Assembly: GCF_002575655.3 (NCBI RefSeq)
Contig: NC_053040.3
Coordinates: forward strand, 361,148,267 to 361,212,266
DNA: 64,000 bases
Direction: 5' to 3'
Origin: Aegilops tauschii subsp. strangulata
Taxonomy: Eukaryota; Streptophyta; Magnoliopsida; Poales; Poaceae
A model generated the notes under the pieces. That model was not told the DNA's origin. It saw nothing but the letters and a program-made list of their open reading frames with translations, and searched no databases. The translations under genes and the position numbers were made by a program. Positions 11,683 to 24,963 of the stretch are shown here, in pieces (position 1 is the stretch's first letter; every line of letters begins with the position of its first letter).

Positions 11683-14600
11683 TTATAAAGCACAACCGCC
11701 AAGCATCCAACAATATAAGAAAGTACAGGACAGAGTACATAAAGCAAATAAATGAGGTCCGGTTGGGGGCACAGCCAAACAAGCCCCAACTACAAGGAAA
11801 AGAACTCTAGTCAAGCTCCGGTGGTGGGGGTGGAGATGGCGGGGACATCGTGGCAGCCGAAGACGAAGACCGGCGACGATGGAGTCAATGGAGCCAAGAT
11901 CACGCCGCTTGCTAAGCGGTCTCCAGAGTTGTAGAAATCCACACATTTTAAAGATGGCGTCAGTGACACGACAAGGAATGGCGTGCTCGATCACTAATTT
12001 ATTACGACAGTTCCAAAGGGTCCATGCCAGGGTGCCCACTGCGACCCAAAGGGACGGCCTACTAATAGGTGGGCAATCTAGGACCTCCCTGAATAGGCCA
12101 GGGAGGTTATCATGGCGCCATGACCCGCCCACAACGTCCCGCAAGCAACTCCATAAGAATCGCGCCGCCGGGAATCGAAAGAAGATGTGGTTGGAGTCTT
12201 CCGGGATGCCACAGAGGGGGCATAGGCCATCACCCGGGCCATTCCGCTTCTGGACCTCCGCGCCCGAGGGCAAGCGGCCACGAACCCATTGCCACATGAA
12301 GATACGTATCTTAAGTGGCAACTTGATTTCCCAAAGAACCATAAGTTCATTGGGACCCGGAGCCGGCAAGATTGCCCGGTATAGGGACTTAGTCGAGAAT
12401 GTCCCACTCGACTCAAGGTGCCAGGCCACAGAGTCTGGTTCGAGCGAGGGAGTGTGTAGAGCCACACACTCCAAAAGCTCGTCCCACTGTGCTCGCTCAA
12501 GATCCCCAAAGGTGCGACGAAAGGAGATGGTGCCAATGTCATGAAGGGCAGCTCCCACCGAAATTTGTGGGTGGGAGCAAATCGAGAATAAGGCATAGAA
12601 CCTTTCCGCGAACGGCCTAGTTCCCGACCATCTATCTAGCCAGAATAACGTGTTAGAGCCTGAGCCCATAGCAATCGACGTGCTGATCCGGAGAACCGGC
12701 AGCAATTGAATAATTGACTGCCAGAACTGGGACCCCCAACCCGGGGGCAAAGGCGAGTGGTTGTTCGCGCAGATACTTTGCGCGGATAATATCCAACCAC
12801 GGCCCACCGGTACCGGTCTCAATGCGCCACAACCACTTGGCGAGAAGAGCGATATTCATACGCTTCGAGGAGATCACACCAAGCCACCCTAGTCCTTGGG
12901 TTTGTAGATCTCAGACCACTTGACCATGTGGTATTTCTGCTTATTGTTTTCTTCGGCCCAGAAAAACCGGGAGAGGTATTTGGCAATCTCCTGGTGAAGG
13001 GATTCATGCAGACTATAGAATCCCATAATATACATGAGAAGGCTAATAAGGGATGAGTTCATAAGAACCACCCGAGCTGCCTAGGAGAGCCACTGCCCTT
13101 GCCACGGCTCTACCCGGAATTGGAGCTTGGAGACTGTAGGGCGGAGGTCTTTTCCCTGAAGGCGAACATCACTAATTGGCATGCCGAGGTAAGTCGTCGG
13201 GAAGGATCCCAAGCGACAGTTAAGGCGGTTAGCTATACTGATCGCCTCCTCCGTGGAGTAGCCAAGCACCATTACCTCGCTCTTTGCGAAGTTTATTGTA
13301 AGCCCCGACATCTCATGGAAACACAGGAGCAAGAACTTGAGGTGTTGGATGTCCTCATCCGATCCCTCCACCATCAAGATCGTATCGTCCGCATACTGCT
13401 GGTGCGTGAGCCCACTATCTCCAGTGAGATGGGGACATGTACCTCTAATGTGGCCAGCCCGCCTGGCCAAGTCCAGGATTGTAGCCAAGGCGTCTACCAC
13501 CAAATTAAAGAGGAAGGGAGAGAGAGGGTCTCCCTGACGCACCCCCTGACGAGTGGGAAAGTATGGCCCCACCTCTCCATTGATATTGATCGTCGTGCGT
13601 CCGCTAGTCACTAATTGCATCACGCGCGTGACCCAATGAGGGTCGAAGCCGCGCTTCAACATTATTTCCTGAAGGAAGGACTAGTGGACTGAATCATAGG
13701 CCTTGTGAAAGACGATCTTAAAGAAGACCGCCCGGAGGCATTTATGCTTAACTTCATGCAGGATTTCGTGAAGGACTAGGATCCCATCTAAGATAAATCT
13801 GCCTTTGGTGAAGGCCGATTGGTTGGGGTGATGGATCCTAGGAGCAAGAAGGGCCGCCCTAGTGGCGTATCCCTTAGCCAAAATCCGAAAGGTTACGTTG
13901 AGGACCGTAATCGATCGGAATTGCCTAATATCCGAGGCTCCTCGGATTTTCGGGATCAAGGAGATGATCCCATAGTTAAGGCGGGCAACATCAAGGGTTC
14001 CTCTAGAAAATTCAAGGAACAAGGCTAAGACGTCATCCTTGATGGTAACCCAGAACGCCTGAAAGAACCGGCCATCCGGATCGGGCGCCGACGCCGGGTT
14101 CATGGACTTGACAAAACACTCAACTTCAGCAGCATCTAATGGGGCCATCAGGGCCGCATTCTCGTCCAGGGAGACCTGCTGGAGAGGGGTCCAGATGTGA
14201 TCCGCCAAGGCAACACCCCCTAGGGCGCCCGGTGAATAGTTCCTTATAGAAATAATCCACATGCGCCCGAATCTCATTCGGGTCCTGGAGCACCCGATCA
14301 CCATCCCATAATAGAGGGATGGTACCACGTCTACGCCTACCGTTGGCGATAGCCTGGAAATATGCCGTATTGGCATCACCAAAAAGAACCCAGTTCTGGG
14401 TTCCACGCCGTCGCCACTATTCCTCCTCCTTGGAGTAAATATCCATGAGAGTATCCTCAAGATTGTAGCGGTGAGCCCATTCCTGCGCGGAGATCCCCAT
14501 AGAGTCTACCCGGAGGTCGAGAGCTTTGATCTCATCTAGGAGAGCTGCTTTGTGGACCCGAAGGTCCCTTCCTAAATTCGCCCCCATCCAAGGGACAACA

Positions 14601-15433
14601 TGGACCTATGGGGCTCGGTACGAGCGAGGGTCCAACGCTCCCGAACCGCCGTCATGAAGCCTGGCTGCCGAAGCCAGAACGATCCGAAACGGAAACGAGG
14701 AGGAGGGTGCGGTCGTTCATCCCGAGATGAAAGAAGGACAGGGAGATGATCCGAGCCAATGCGAGTGATAGCCTGAAGCACAACTAGTGGGAACCGGAGT
14801 TCCCAATCGGGGGAAATAAACACCCGATCGAGTACGCTAAGGGTAGGAGCTACCTGTCTATTGGTCCAGGTATATCTTGCTCCTACCCCGTCGAGCTCAC
14901 GTAGGCCGAGGTCGGCAACCCAATCATTAAATCGTTGTATCTCGGCAAGGTCTACCCGAGAGTTATTCTTGTCTGCGGCAGAGCGAAGGAGGTTGAAGTT
15001 CCCTCCTACAACCACCGGAAGGGTGGCGGATGTGATTTTGGCCCATAGTTCTGCCAAGAACGCGGTCGATCGGCTATGATCAGCAGGGCCATAAACTACA
15101 TGACTTCCCATTTGAAGTTCACATCCCTCTCCCAAATCTCCATGCTGACAAGAAGTCGCCTCTGTCCATAGAGCCGACCTCAAAGGCCTCAAAGGTGGCA
15201 TCCTTCACTCCAAGAAGGATGCCACCGGAGTGACACGCCACTCCACTAGAGGGCAACCAATGCCACGCAAACAAGTGCCTACTAAGGCGTTCCAGCTCGG
15301 CAAGGGAGAAGTCTGCCCTCATCGTCTCCTGGATTGCGACAATATCAATGGATTCCTCGCTCATATAATCGATTAACTGGCTGCGGCGGCCATCGTGGCT
15401 GAAGCCCCGCAGGTTCCAGAAGAGGGCCCGCAT
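11683..15433 (-). pseudogene. LINE ORF2: endonuclease - reverse transcriptase - zf-RVT
   Basis: Reading along the minus strand: the endonuclease starts with MRALFWNLRGFSHDGRRSQL at 15433 and contains VVVGGNFNLLRS and GSDHLP; the reverse transcriptase follows (13.1-14.2 kb) with QGVRQGDPLSPFLFN and the catalytic QYADDT; then YLGMPIS and a C-terminal zf-RVT region with CPLCGIPEDSNHIFF. The enzyme nicks target DNA and reverse transcribes the LINE RNA. At least five frame changes (for example near 15119, 14460, 13670, 13075 and 12822) spread the domains over separate open frames, so the protein cannot be made. Confidence 0.85.
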
Positions 15434-15482
15434 GATTACTCGCCTAGGGGTCCTCTCTGGACCCTACAGTAGTAGAGGCAGT

Positions 15483-18400
15483 CTATGCACGACGCAACTG
15501 GGCCTTGCGCGAACGGGTCCTGCCACGGACCTCCTCGAGGGCCAAATTGGGGTGGCCCCGTCTACCTAACGGGCGCGGGGTTGGGAGAGACCCCTCGTCA
15601 GCAGATACCGCCTCACAGGCCCGGGCGGCCGCAAGGCGGCCCTCGAGGATCTCTTTGGCCTGGAGGGATGCGGTTTGCTCAAGTACTGGGCCTTTCTCAC
15701 CACGAAAAACTATGGCAGAGTCTACGGCCACCTTAGCAAGGTGGCCCAAAGGAACTCCCGCAAGAGCCGAAAAGGACGCATCCCAAATATCATCGAGAGC
15801 ATCAGAGAAGGGAACGGCGGGGGTGGACGGACCTGCATCAAGGTTCCGTGCGGCAGCACGACGCACGACCTTCTCCACCGCGTTCGGCGAGGCCCCATCC
15901 GGACGTGACGCCGATTCCAGTCGGGCGCTCTTCCGGGCCGAAGATGCCGGTGTCGAGGCCGAGCGGGGGCGCCTCTTGGTCTTGGAGTGGGGTAGTGCAG
16001 CCGTCGTCGCCGAAGGGTCCGGTGCCACCGGGACCAGCGGCACCGGGACGGGAGGCGAGGCCCTGGAGGGGAGACCCCATCCATCGGAGCCGGAGACGGA
16101 GGTCGTGGCGAAGACGCGGGCTGGACCTCCATCCCGACACTCTGTTGTCACTCACCCCACCATCCGAGGAAGAAACTTGAGGCTCCATGAAGAGCGGTAT
16201 GATCACATCGGGCGGGAGGGAGGCTGCCTCATCCAGCATTGCGGCGATCGCCGTGATGTCCTCCTCCCCAGTTCCCTCCGCCAAGAGGGCCGCGCCGCGC
16301 TGCTTGGGTTGCGAAGGGGGAGCAACGCCGGTCCAGGTGAGGGGTCTTCCTGTTCCCGCGAGTCACCCTCGGACTGATCCGAGCCAGGGGGCCAGCTGCG
16401 CGAGCGGCGAGGCCGACCGCGGTCGGGACGGTGATCGCCCGCCCCCAGGCCCATTTTCCCCATTCGAGTCTGCGCCATCATCGGGGTTGGTGGGGGAGGC
16501 AGTGAGATCATCTTCCACCGAGATGTGCAGGTCATATCCCGCATTGTTGAAGAACATCCGCAGAGTCGTCTGAAGCTTGGAGGGATTCGGAGATTTAATC
16601 TGTGCACGCACGACATGCCCCTTGATCAGAGAGAGGGTGTCAACCGCCACAATCTTGCCCAGGAGCTGGGACATGCCTCGGATGACGCTCTCCACACCAG
16701 CAATGGGAGGGAGCCCGCAAATTTGAATCCAAACCGAGGACAAGGAGGCCATAGCAAGCGGATCCACCAAAGGCATCAAGATGCGGACCTTAAGCTGGTT
16801 GAGAGCCAAGGTCAACTGGGCGCTGTGAGTGCCCAAGCGAAGGCTGGCCGCATCCGGGAACACCGCCTTGAACTCTTGGTCCGAGATTGGAGAAACTTCC
16901 CAATCCCAGTCCGGCCTGAACAAGTGGCGGAGCTCCTCTGACTGGGGACGTCGTCTTGCCATCGAGGACCGAGATGAGTGCAGTCAGGGCGGGGGAAGCC
17001 ACTGGCACAGGAAGGTCCATCTGGAAGAAGCCCAGGTCATCCAAGGCATAGCCAAAGAGTCCGAGCACCCCGGGAGCCTGATGATCCGGACAAAGCGCAG
17101 CGGGGTGATCGGACCTCTTGCACTTGAAGCATGCGGGAGGTTGCTTGCAGTCCACCTGGCAATGCCCCTCCAGGCCATAGTTGAAGCACGTCACCACCGG
17201 TGCCGGCGGCCGGGGTGCCGCCACCGCAGGTGTGCTAGAAGGGTTGGAAACGGAAGATGTCGGGCCGGACGCTGCAGCCTCCTGTTGCTGCACTGCGCGT
17301 TTCTTCTTCTTCTTCTTCGCGAAAGCCCCGTGGCCATTGCGGTTGTTGGGCCCAGCCGGGGGAAGCTGCGCCTGACGCCGGGGAGGATCATACCGCCGTG
17401 GGGGGGGGAGATGTCGGAGCGGCCAAAACGTGCTGGGGAGCGGGAGCGACGCGGCGGGGAGCGCCGGTCCCGGTCGCAACCGCGGTCGCGCTAGTGCGCT
17501 GCAGAGCGATCTCGCGGCCGAGAATCGCGCCACCCAGCCCGCTCCGCTGACGCGGCGCCTTTGCCCTTGAGCATGGAGTCCCGGAGCTCCGATTCCCGAC
17601 GAGCGCCTTCCGGGGAGGGGCGGCGCGAGTCTTGCGTGGCCCGGCCGTCCCGTCCCTCCGCACGCCGCTTGGGTCAGGGGTGCCCCATCGCTGGACTCAC
17701 GCGCCATGGTGGCCGGGTTAGCAAGGGGTAGGGGGAGGGGAGCACAGGGGGAGGGGACATAGGATGGAGGCGGCACGGAGGGAGTGGGGAGCGAAACAGG
17801 AGCGGAGCGAGAGGGATCGAACCCTAAACGGAGAGAGGAGGCGGGGCCCAACACCGCCCGACCCAACATAGGTCCAGACCGGGCCGGCCCCGCCACAGCG
17901 GCCCAAGAGGGCACGGGGTCACCCCCCAACCCAGGCGGCCCATACGGCCTGGGTGAGGGGACGGTAGGGTTTCCCACGGGTGCGCCTGCGCCGTCGCCCG
18001 ATCGCCGACCGGAGCCGGCGCAGAAGGGCGGAAAGGGCGGAACTTGGCCACGTGGACCACAACAGCCGGCAGCGCGGGAGGGACCAACGGCAGCAGGGGG
18101 CCCGAATCACCGGCGTCCCAGGGATCGCCGGCGGAGATCGCAGCCACGACAGTGCCGCGCGACCCAGCTCCGACCTCCCGGCCACCCCCCAAGCTTTCGC
18201 TCTGGCCCCACGACCACGGCGACCGGTAGCCTGACTAGTGCCAGATGGTGGTGGGGAAGGTGGTGCGAGACGGGCAGGACGCCGCATTCGCAGGGGGAGG
18301 GGAGGGGCCGAGCTCCTCGGCGACAATGGCCTCAGCGAGCCGGTCATCGAAACACCGAGGACGCCGGGGAAGGCCCGACGCGAGGGCCGCAGCCTCGGCG

Positions 18401-18635
18401 CTGTCCTCGTCAGCAGCCCAATCCACCCAGCAAATTCGAGCCGGGGAGGCCGGGGCCGGCGTCGAGGGGAACGAGGGCGACAGGCCGGAGAGGAAGGACT
18501 GGAGACGGAGGGGCGAGGACGGGGAGGCGGGAGAGGCCGCCGGGGGCGCACCTGCGAGGGGGGGTGGCCACCCGCGAGCGACACTGCAGACGCCGCCGCG
18601 GTCGCCTCAGGAGTCGCCTCAGCCATCGCTCCCAC
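15483..18635 (-). pseudogene. LINE ORF1: gag-like protein with zinc knuckles
   Basis: GC-rich minus-strand region coding an RNA-binding ORF1 protein in several frames. It shows a proline/arginine-rich N-terminus, a CCHC knuckle pair (CFNYGLEGHCQVDC, then CFKCKRSDHPAALC) near 17.1 kb, a DUF4283-like domain (HLFRPDWDWEVSPISDQEF onward at 16.9 kb) and a basic C-terminus ending at 15483, about 50 bases before ORF2. The frame changes several times. The exact N-terminus is uncertain. Confidence 0.7.
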
Positions 18636-18666
18636 CCTCGCTACTCCCGGCTACAAAGAAGTTATC

Positions 18667-18829
18667 GACTCTGGCTAATCACCCCGACACTTGTTTCCAA
18701 AATACAGGAATTAGAACGTCCGAATAGCTTCGCGGACTAATACATTTCCTCATTGAATTGCAAAAGTGAACAAATGTGTCCGGTCGGACATATACCGGCA
18801 TTTTAAAGGTCTCCCTTGGAGATGCCCTC
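18667..18829. mobile_element. Right arm of the element split by the LINE
   Basis: It continues the 11381-11652 element after the repeated target gactctggctaatc and ends in ggagatgccct, the inverse of the left terminus. It is directly followed by the next element at 18831. Confidence 0.5.
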
Positions 18830-18830
18830 A

Positions 18831-19337
18831 GAGCATTTACAGCCGGACTTGGAAAATCGGACCCCTCACGCGGACGTGAGCGGATGCGTCCGCGGACAGT
18901 GACCGGTCACGCCTTAAATATTTGATTCTACAACTGGATACCTCAAATTAGAAATCTCAAATCCATATTATTACTTGCAATGTAAACAGATTTTAAGCGG
19001 GCGGCTCCGCCGTGCCCATGTCCGTGCTCGTGTTGGTCTGGTCGTCGACAAGGTAGAGTAGGGCATGGGACACGAGCCGGCTCACGGGACTCAAGGCGCC
19101 GCCGTCTTCCATGCCCTACTCTTTCTCGTCGGAGCCCGGAACCCGAATGGTGCCGGTGGATGTCAGATCGATGATGGATCTGTCCTGAGACGAGCCGGCG
19201 ACATGCACCATGACGAAGTTGCGGCGCCCGAACTGGTGCACCATACGGGGGCACTAGAGAATGCAACTCCGCCTCGTCGACGTCCACCGCCGCGAGGGCT
19301 GCTGCCGCCTCCCGCGCCAGCTGACTCACACGACACG
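18831..19337. mobile_element. Host DNA element, first segment
   Basis: It starts with agagcatttacagccgga, which matches the inverse of the sequence ending at 28656 (tccagctgtagatgctct). With the segments 26582-26884 and 28286-28656 it makes a roughly 1.2 kb element into which a gypsy retrotransposon and a hAT element inserted. A middle stretch (atgccctact...tcggagcccgg) resembles one near 45123-45150, so the family has another copy in the window. No transposase is visible and its own target duplication is unclear. Confidence 0.5.
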
Positions 19338-20929
19338 TGATACGTCTCCAACGTATCTATAATTTATGAAGTATTCATGCTATTTTAGTATCATTCTTGG
19401 ATGTTTTACAACCATTTTATAGCAACTTTATATCATTTTTTGGGACTAACCTATTGACCCAGTGCCCAGTGCCAGTTGCTGTTTTTTGCTTGTTTTTTAC
19501 ATCGCAGGAAATCAATATCAAACAGAGTCCAAACACCGCGAAACTTTTTGTGGATTTTTTATGGACTAGAAGACATCCAATGGGCCAGAGCATTACCTGG
19601 GGGGTGCCCCGAGGGGGGCCCAGGCGTGCCCTGGTGGGTTGTGCCCACCTCGGTGGCCTCCCGCACCCCCTCTTCGTCCTATAAATCACCAAATATTCCA
19701 AAAACCCTCAGGGTAACCCTAGATGAGAAGTTTCGCCGCGGCAAGCCTCTGTAGCCACCAAAAACTAATCTAGACCCCGTTCCGGCACTCCGCCGGAGGG
19801 GGGAATCATCACCGGTGGCCATCTTCGTCATCCCGGCGGCCACCATGATGAGGAGGGAGTAGTCCACCCTCGGGGCTGAGGGTTTGTAGCAGTAGCTATG
19901 TGTTTAATCTCTCTCTCTCTCTCTCATATTCTTGAGGTGTCACGATCTTGATGTATCACGAGCTTTGTTAATATAGTCGGATCATATGGTGTTTTTCCCT
20001 CTCTATCTTGTTGTGATGAATTGAGTTTTTCCTTTGAGATTTCGTTTTATCGGATTGAATACTTTTATGCATTTGAGAGCACTTTATATATGTCTTGCAT
20101 ATGAATACTCGTGGTGACAATGGGGTATCATATTGATTCACTTGATATGTGTTTTGGCACTCAACTCGCGGATTCCCGAGGTGACATTGGGGTAATCTAT
20201 GCATAGGGGTTGATGCACGTTCTCGTCTTCGTTTCTTCGGTAGAAATCTTGGGGCACTCTTTGAGGTTCTTTGTGTTGGATTGAGTATTATGAATCTAAA
20301 TTTGCCTTAGTGTTATTTTAGTACGAACTCTTGGTTAGACCGATCGGAAAGAATAGCTTGATGTTATTTTAGTACGAAGTCTAGAATAGATTGATCGGAA
20401 AGAATAGCTTTGAGGTGGTTTCGTACCCTACAAACAATTTTTTTCTTATGTTCTCCGCTAGATAGGAACTTTGGAGTGATTCTTCATCGCACTTTGAGGG
20501 ATGGTTATATGATCCAATTATATTAGCATTGTTGAGAGATTGCACTAGCGAAAGTACGAACCCTAGGCCTTGTTTTCAAGCATTGCAATACCGTTTGTGC
20601 CCACTTTTATCGATTGCTACCTTGCTGTTTTTATTTATTCAGATTATAAAAATATATTTCTACCATCCATATTACACTTTTAGCACCATCTCTTCGCCGA
20701 ACTAGTGCACCTATACAATTTGCCATTGTATTGGGTGTGTTGGGGACACAAGAGACTCTTTGTTATTTGGTTGCAGGGTTGTCTGAGAGAGACAGTCTTC
20801 ATCCTACGCCTCCCACGGATTGATAAACTTTAGGTCATCCACTTGAGGAAAATTTGCTACTGTACTACAAAACTCTGCGCTTGGAGGCCCAACACGAGTC
20901 TACAAGAACGAGTTGTGTAGTAGACGTCA
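19338..20929 (+). repeat. 5' LTR of the gypsy element
   Basis: 1592 bp, from tgatacgtctccaacg to gtagacgtca. It differs from the 3' LTR by scattered substitutions and by indels, for example around 19460-19500 and 19610-19640, so the insertion is not recent. A ct microsatellite at about 19910-19923 varies in length between the two LTRs. Confidence 0.92.
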
Positions 20930-21020
20930 ACCTCTTTTCTGGCACCGTTGCCGGGAAGGCTAGGTAAGCGGCACTCACACCCCGTCAACGAAGCTCTTTT
21001 CTGGCGCCGTCACCGGGGAG
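20925..21020 (+). promoter_or_regulatory. Duplicated primer-binding-site region
   Basis: Directly behind the 5' LTR, the phrase ctcttttctggcaccgttgcc (20932-20952) recurs about 62 bases later as ctcttttctggcgccgtc (20994 onward), each preceded by cgtcaa. The second copy keeps the usual gcgcc form and ggggag end; the first has gcacc and gggaag. One copy primes minus-strand DNA synthesis from a tRNA; which one is used cannot be told. Confidence 0.6.
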
Positions 21021-21049
21021 GTGAGTGCTTGAAGGTATATCTTTAGATC

Positions 21050-21999
21050 TTGCAATTGAATCTTTTAGTTTCTTGTTTTATCACTTGTTTGGTTAATAAA
21101 AGAAAAATACAAAAAAAAAAATTGAGATGGTCTCATATTGTTCATCTTTACCATGTCTTTCTTGAAAATGATGGAAAGGAAAATTGTGCTCAATTGATAG
21201 AAGAAGAATTCAATAAAATGTTTGACATAAAATCTTTGAATGATGAGCATGGTTGCAATGTTGCTAGTATTAATTCTTTGAATACCCACGATGCTAGTGA
21301 TATGCAAAGCCATAAGCTTGGGGATGCTATGTTTGATGAAGATGATATTTTTAGACCCCCAAGTTTTGATGAGAATATTTATTATGATGATAGCATGTCT
21401 CCTACTTATGGTGATTATATTGATGAAAGTGGATTTGGTGAGGTCATGACTTTATTAGTGATGAATCCACTATCTTGGAAGAGGTTTCAATTGATTATGA
21501 GAACAAAGTTTCTATCTATGATGATTATTGTGATGACATGTATGCTATAAAGAATAATGATAACCATGAAACTTGTCATCATGATTTTAATTTTCAATCA
21601 CATCAGAATTATTTTGTTGAATTTGCTCCCACTATTATTCATGAGAATAAATTTGCTTATGTGGAGAGTAACAAAGTTTCTATGCTTATGCATCATGAAA
21701 AGAGTGCTTTATGTGATGGTTATATTGTTGAATTCATTCATGATGCTACTGAAAATTATTATGAGGGAGGAACATATGCTTGTAGGAATTGCAATAATAT
21801 CAAGTTTCCTCTCTTTGTGTTGAAAGTTTTGAAATTGTGCTTGTTTTGCCTTCCTATGCTAGTTGATTCTTGTTCTCATGAATTGTTTGATCACAAAATC
21901 CCTATGCATAGAAAGTGGGTTAGACTTAAATGTGCTGTAATATGCTTCATGATGCTCTCTTTGTGTTTCAATTCTTATCTTTTACGTGAGCATCATTGA
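21050..21999 (+). pseudogene. Gypsy internal ORF, acidic protein with hydrophobic C-terminus
   Basis: An acidic, His/Asn-rich protein of about 300 residues is spread over two frames, with a one-base loss near 21445-21460 (from ...YIDESGFGE to SDESTILEEVSIDYENK). The C-terminal part has two hydrophobic stretches, VLKLCLFCLPMLVDSC and CAVICFMMLSLCFNSYLL, separated by a basic HRKWVRLK, and ends at REHH. I know similar unannotated ORFs in Triticeae gypsy elements but no function. It shows no zinc knuckle or enzyme motif. It could be a reduced gag or an accessory, possibly membrane-associated, protein; that is inference. Confidence 0.5.
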
Positions 22000-24963
22000 A
22001 ATCATCATGCCTAACTAAAAAGGCATTAAAAAAAAGCGCTTGTTGGAAGACAACCCAACACTTTTACCTACTGTTTTGGTGTGTTCACAGTATTAGGCTA
22101 CTGTAGTAATCATGTTTTATAGCTTTTGTTTCAATAAAGTACCAAGTAAAGCCTTTGGGATAGTGTGGATGATAGTTGACTTGATTCTGTCCAAAAACAA
22201 AAACTTTTGCGCTCAGTTCAGGAATTTTGAAAATTCACTGGAACATGCTTTTGATCTGATTTTTTACAGGTGATAGATATACAAATTATGTACGTTGTCC
22301 TAAGTTTTCAGAATTTTTGGAGTAGCAGAAGTATGGTTGGAATACAGATTACTATAGACTGTTCTGTTTTTGACAGATTATGTTTTCAATGCATAGTTTG
22401 CTTGTTTCCTAGTTTCTATGGCCTATATTGCTCAATATAAATTGTCAAAATGATATGGTACAGTAGGCATTGTGTGAGAACAATTATGAATCTTTTCTTT
22501 GGCAGTACCAAAAGTGAGTGGTTTGCTCTTTATCATACTAACCTATCTCACAAAGTTCCGTTAAGTTTTGTGTGATTGAAGTTTTCAAGTTTTAGGTGAG
22601 ATGTCGATATGAGGAGAATAAGGAGTGACAAGACCCTAAGCTTGGGGATGCCCAAGGCACCCCAAGGTAATATTCAAGAAAGATCCAAGCAACTAAGCAA
22701 AGGCATCCCCTCCTTCGCCTCCAACATTATCGGTAACCTCACTTGAAGCTACATTTTTATTCGTCACATGATATGTGTTTTGCTTGGAGCGTCATTTTCT
22801 TTTGTTAGGATTTACTTTATGTTATTTAGAATAATGTTTTGCATCTTTGTTTTCAATAAAAATGTCAAGGATAGCCTTTACCATGCTTATTTTGCAAGTC
22901 TACATGTTGCTGTTTCAAAACAGAAAGTTTATAGCTGTTGCAAAAATTCCCGAGAAAAGTCAGAATGTGATACAATGTTGAAACTTTTTGCAAAATAAGC
23001 TTTGATAAATTTTCTAAAGTGTGGTAAATTTTCAGAATTTTTGGAGTTAAAGAAGTATTGATACTCTTGCATCCTTTACAAACTATCTTGTTTTGGTATA
23101 TTGCTGTTATGTTTGTATATGTTTGCTTGTTTAATGATTCTATTTGAGGATAGGAATATTAAATATGAAGAGGTATTTAGTATGCAATGTTAAATAATAA
23201 TTTTAGTGATTTGTTACAGTATAGAATGATAAGGTTTTGCATTGGTTTATACTAACGTATCCCACGAGTTCTTGTTGAGTTTTGTGTGGATGAAGTTTTT
23301 GAGATTTAGGGAAACCGTGATATAAAAGGAATTAAGGAGACACAAAAGCTTAAGCTTGGGGATGCCCAAGGCATCCCAAGATAATATTTCAAGAAGTATC
23401 AAGCATCTAAGCTTGTGGATGCCCCGGTAGGCATCCCACCTTTCTTCATCAACAATTATCGGTTAGTATCGGTTGAGCCTAAGTTTTTGCTTCGTCACGT
23501 GAGATGTGCTATGCTTGGAATGCAATTTTATCTTGTTTGCTTGCTGTGTTAATAAAATACTTAGATCTGAAAGTTTTAAATAAGAGAGAGTCCTCACATA
23601 GCTATCTATTTACTTAACTACTCGATTGATCTTCACTTATATCTTTTTGGAGTAGTTCGTCATTTACTTTTGTGCTTCACTTTTATCCTATGAGTAAATT
23701 GTTGAATGAATCGAATGTAATGAAGTTGAAATTATATGTTCATATCATGCCTAGTGGTAGCTTCACATTGGGTTTAGAAAGTGAAATCTTTTGAGGCTTG
23801 ACAATCACAATATTGGTCATACAGGAAATTCACGGATGATTAGTAGAAGGAAGAGAACTTTCACATGAAAATACACTATCTTGGAAATCTTTTGTGATTG
23901 TGAGCCCCCATTAAAATATTATATGCCAAAATTGTTGACGTTGGACAAGGAAGTCAACGTAATGATTTATGTTTTTTCATATTCACATAGAAGTTATATT
24001 GTCATAGATCCTTCAACATGTGGTGCTTTCCCTTCATCTTTGCTAGCCAAAAATTCCGCACCAAGTAGAGATACTACTTGTGCATCCAAAAATCCTTAAA
24101 CCCAAATCTTATTCTCAAGAGTCCACCATACCTACCTAAGGATTGAGTAAGATCTTTCAAGTAAGTTGTCATCGGTGCAATAAGGCAATAAAAATTGCTT
24201 CTAAAAGTGTTAGATCATTTAGTGTAAAAGAAAATTGAGCGTCGTACGAACTTGTGATGGCGAAGAATAAAAGCGACACACTGCATAATAAAGGTTGCTA
24301 TCACAAGGGGCAATATAATGTGATGTTCTTTTGCATTAAGGGATTGAGCATACAAACAAAAAGTGCATGTCAACCTCTGCTTCCCTCTGCGAAGGGCCTA
24401 TCTTTTACTTTTATATATTTACTTTCATGCAAGAGTCAAAGTTTTTCTCTCTATTTCTTTTTATTTTGCTCTTTTGGCAAGCATCATCTGGTGAGGAAAG
24501 ATCTAGGCACATATATCCAGTTGGATATGGGTAGCATGAGTCATTATTGTTGACATCACTCTTGAGGTGAATACGTTGGGAGGCGAAATTATAAGCCCCT
24601 ATCTTTCCACGTGTCCGGTTGAAACGTTTTGCTCATATGTATGCGGTGAGCGTTAGCAATCATAGAAGACTATATGATGGTTGAGTATGTGGAGCTTTTA
24701 CTTAAACTCTGTTGAATAAGTTGAATTGCAATTGCTTGGTGACTTAGAACATAGGTTGTTGAGTTTCAAGAAAATTCATTGTTTGAACCTTAACATGTGA
24801 ATTGGTTGCTACTTTAACATGAGAAATTTTATGAGAAAGAATTGTTGTTATGATGCTAGGAAAAGTGATTGCACTTGTCATTGATCAAGCTTGTGCACTT
24901 TGCTAGCATCCACACTTCATAAATTGTTTTTTATCATTTACCTACTCGGGGACGAGCAGGAAT

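Larger units (their letters stand above)
11653..18666 (-). mobile_element. Near full-length L1-type LINE, decayed
   Basis: A 7.0 kb non-LTR retrotransposon on the minus strand with ORF1 upstream of ORF2 (listed separately). The 3' end, on the plus strand cgaaaaaaggtcccccctc near 11657, is of the type seen in Triticeae LINEs. A 14 bp target duplication with one mismatch, gactctggttaatc and gactctggctaatc, flanks it at 11639-11652 and 18667-18680. The insertion lies inside an older DNA element. Confidence 0.8.

Noticed and set aside
15505..18740. Several long GC-rich plus-strand frames
   Set aside because: Shadows of LINE ORF1; Arg/Gly/Pro-rich without any domain, while the minus strand has zinc knuckles.
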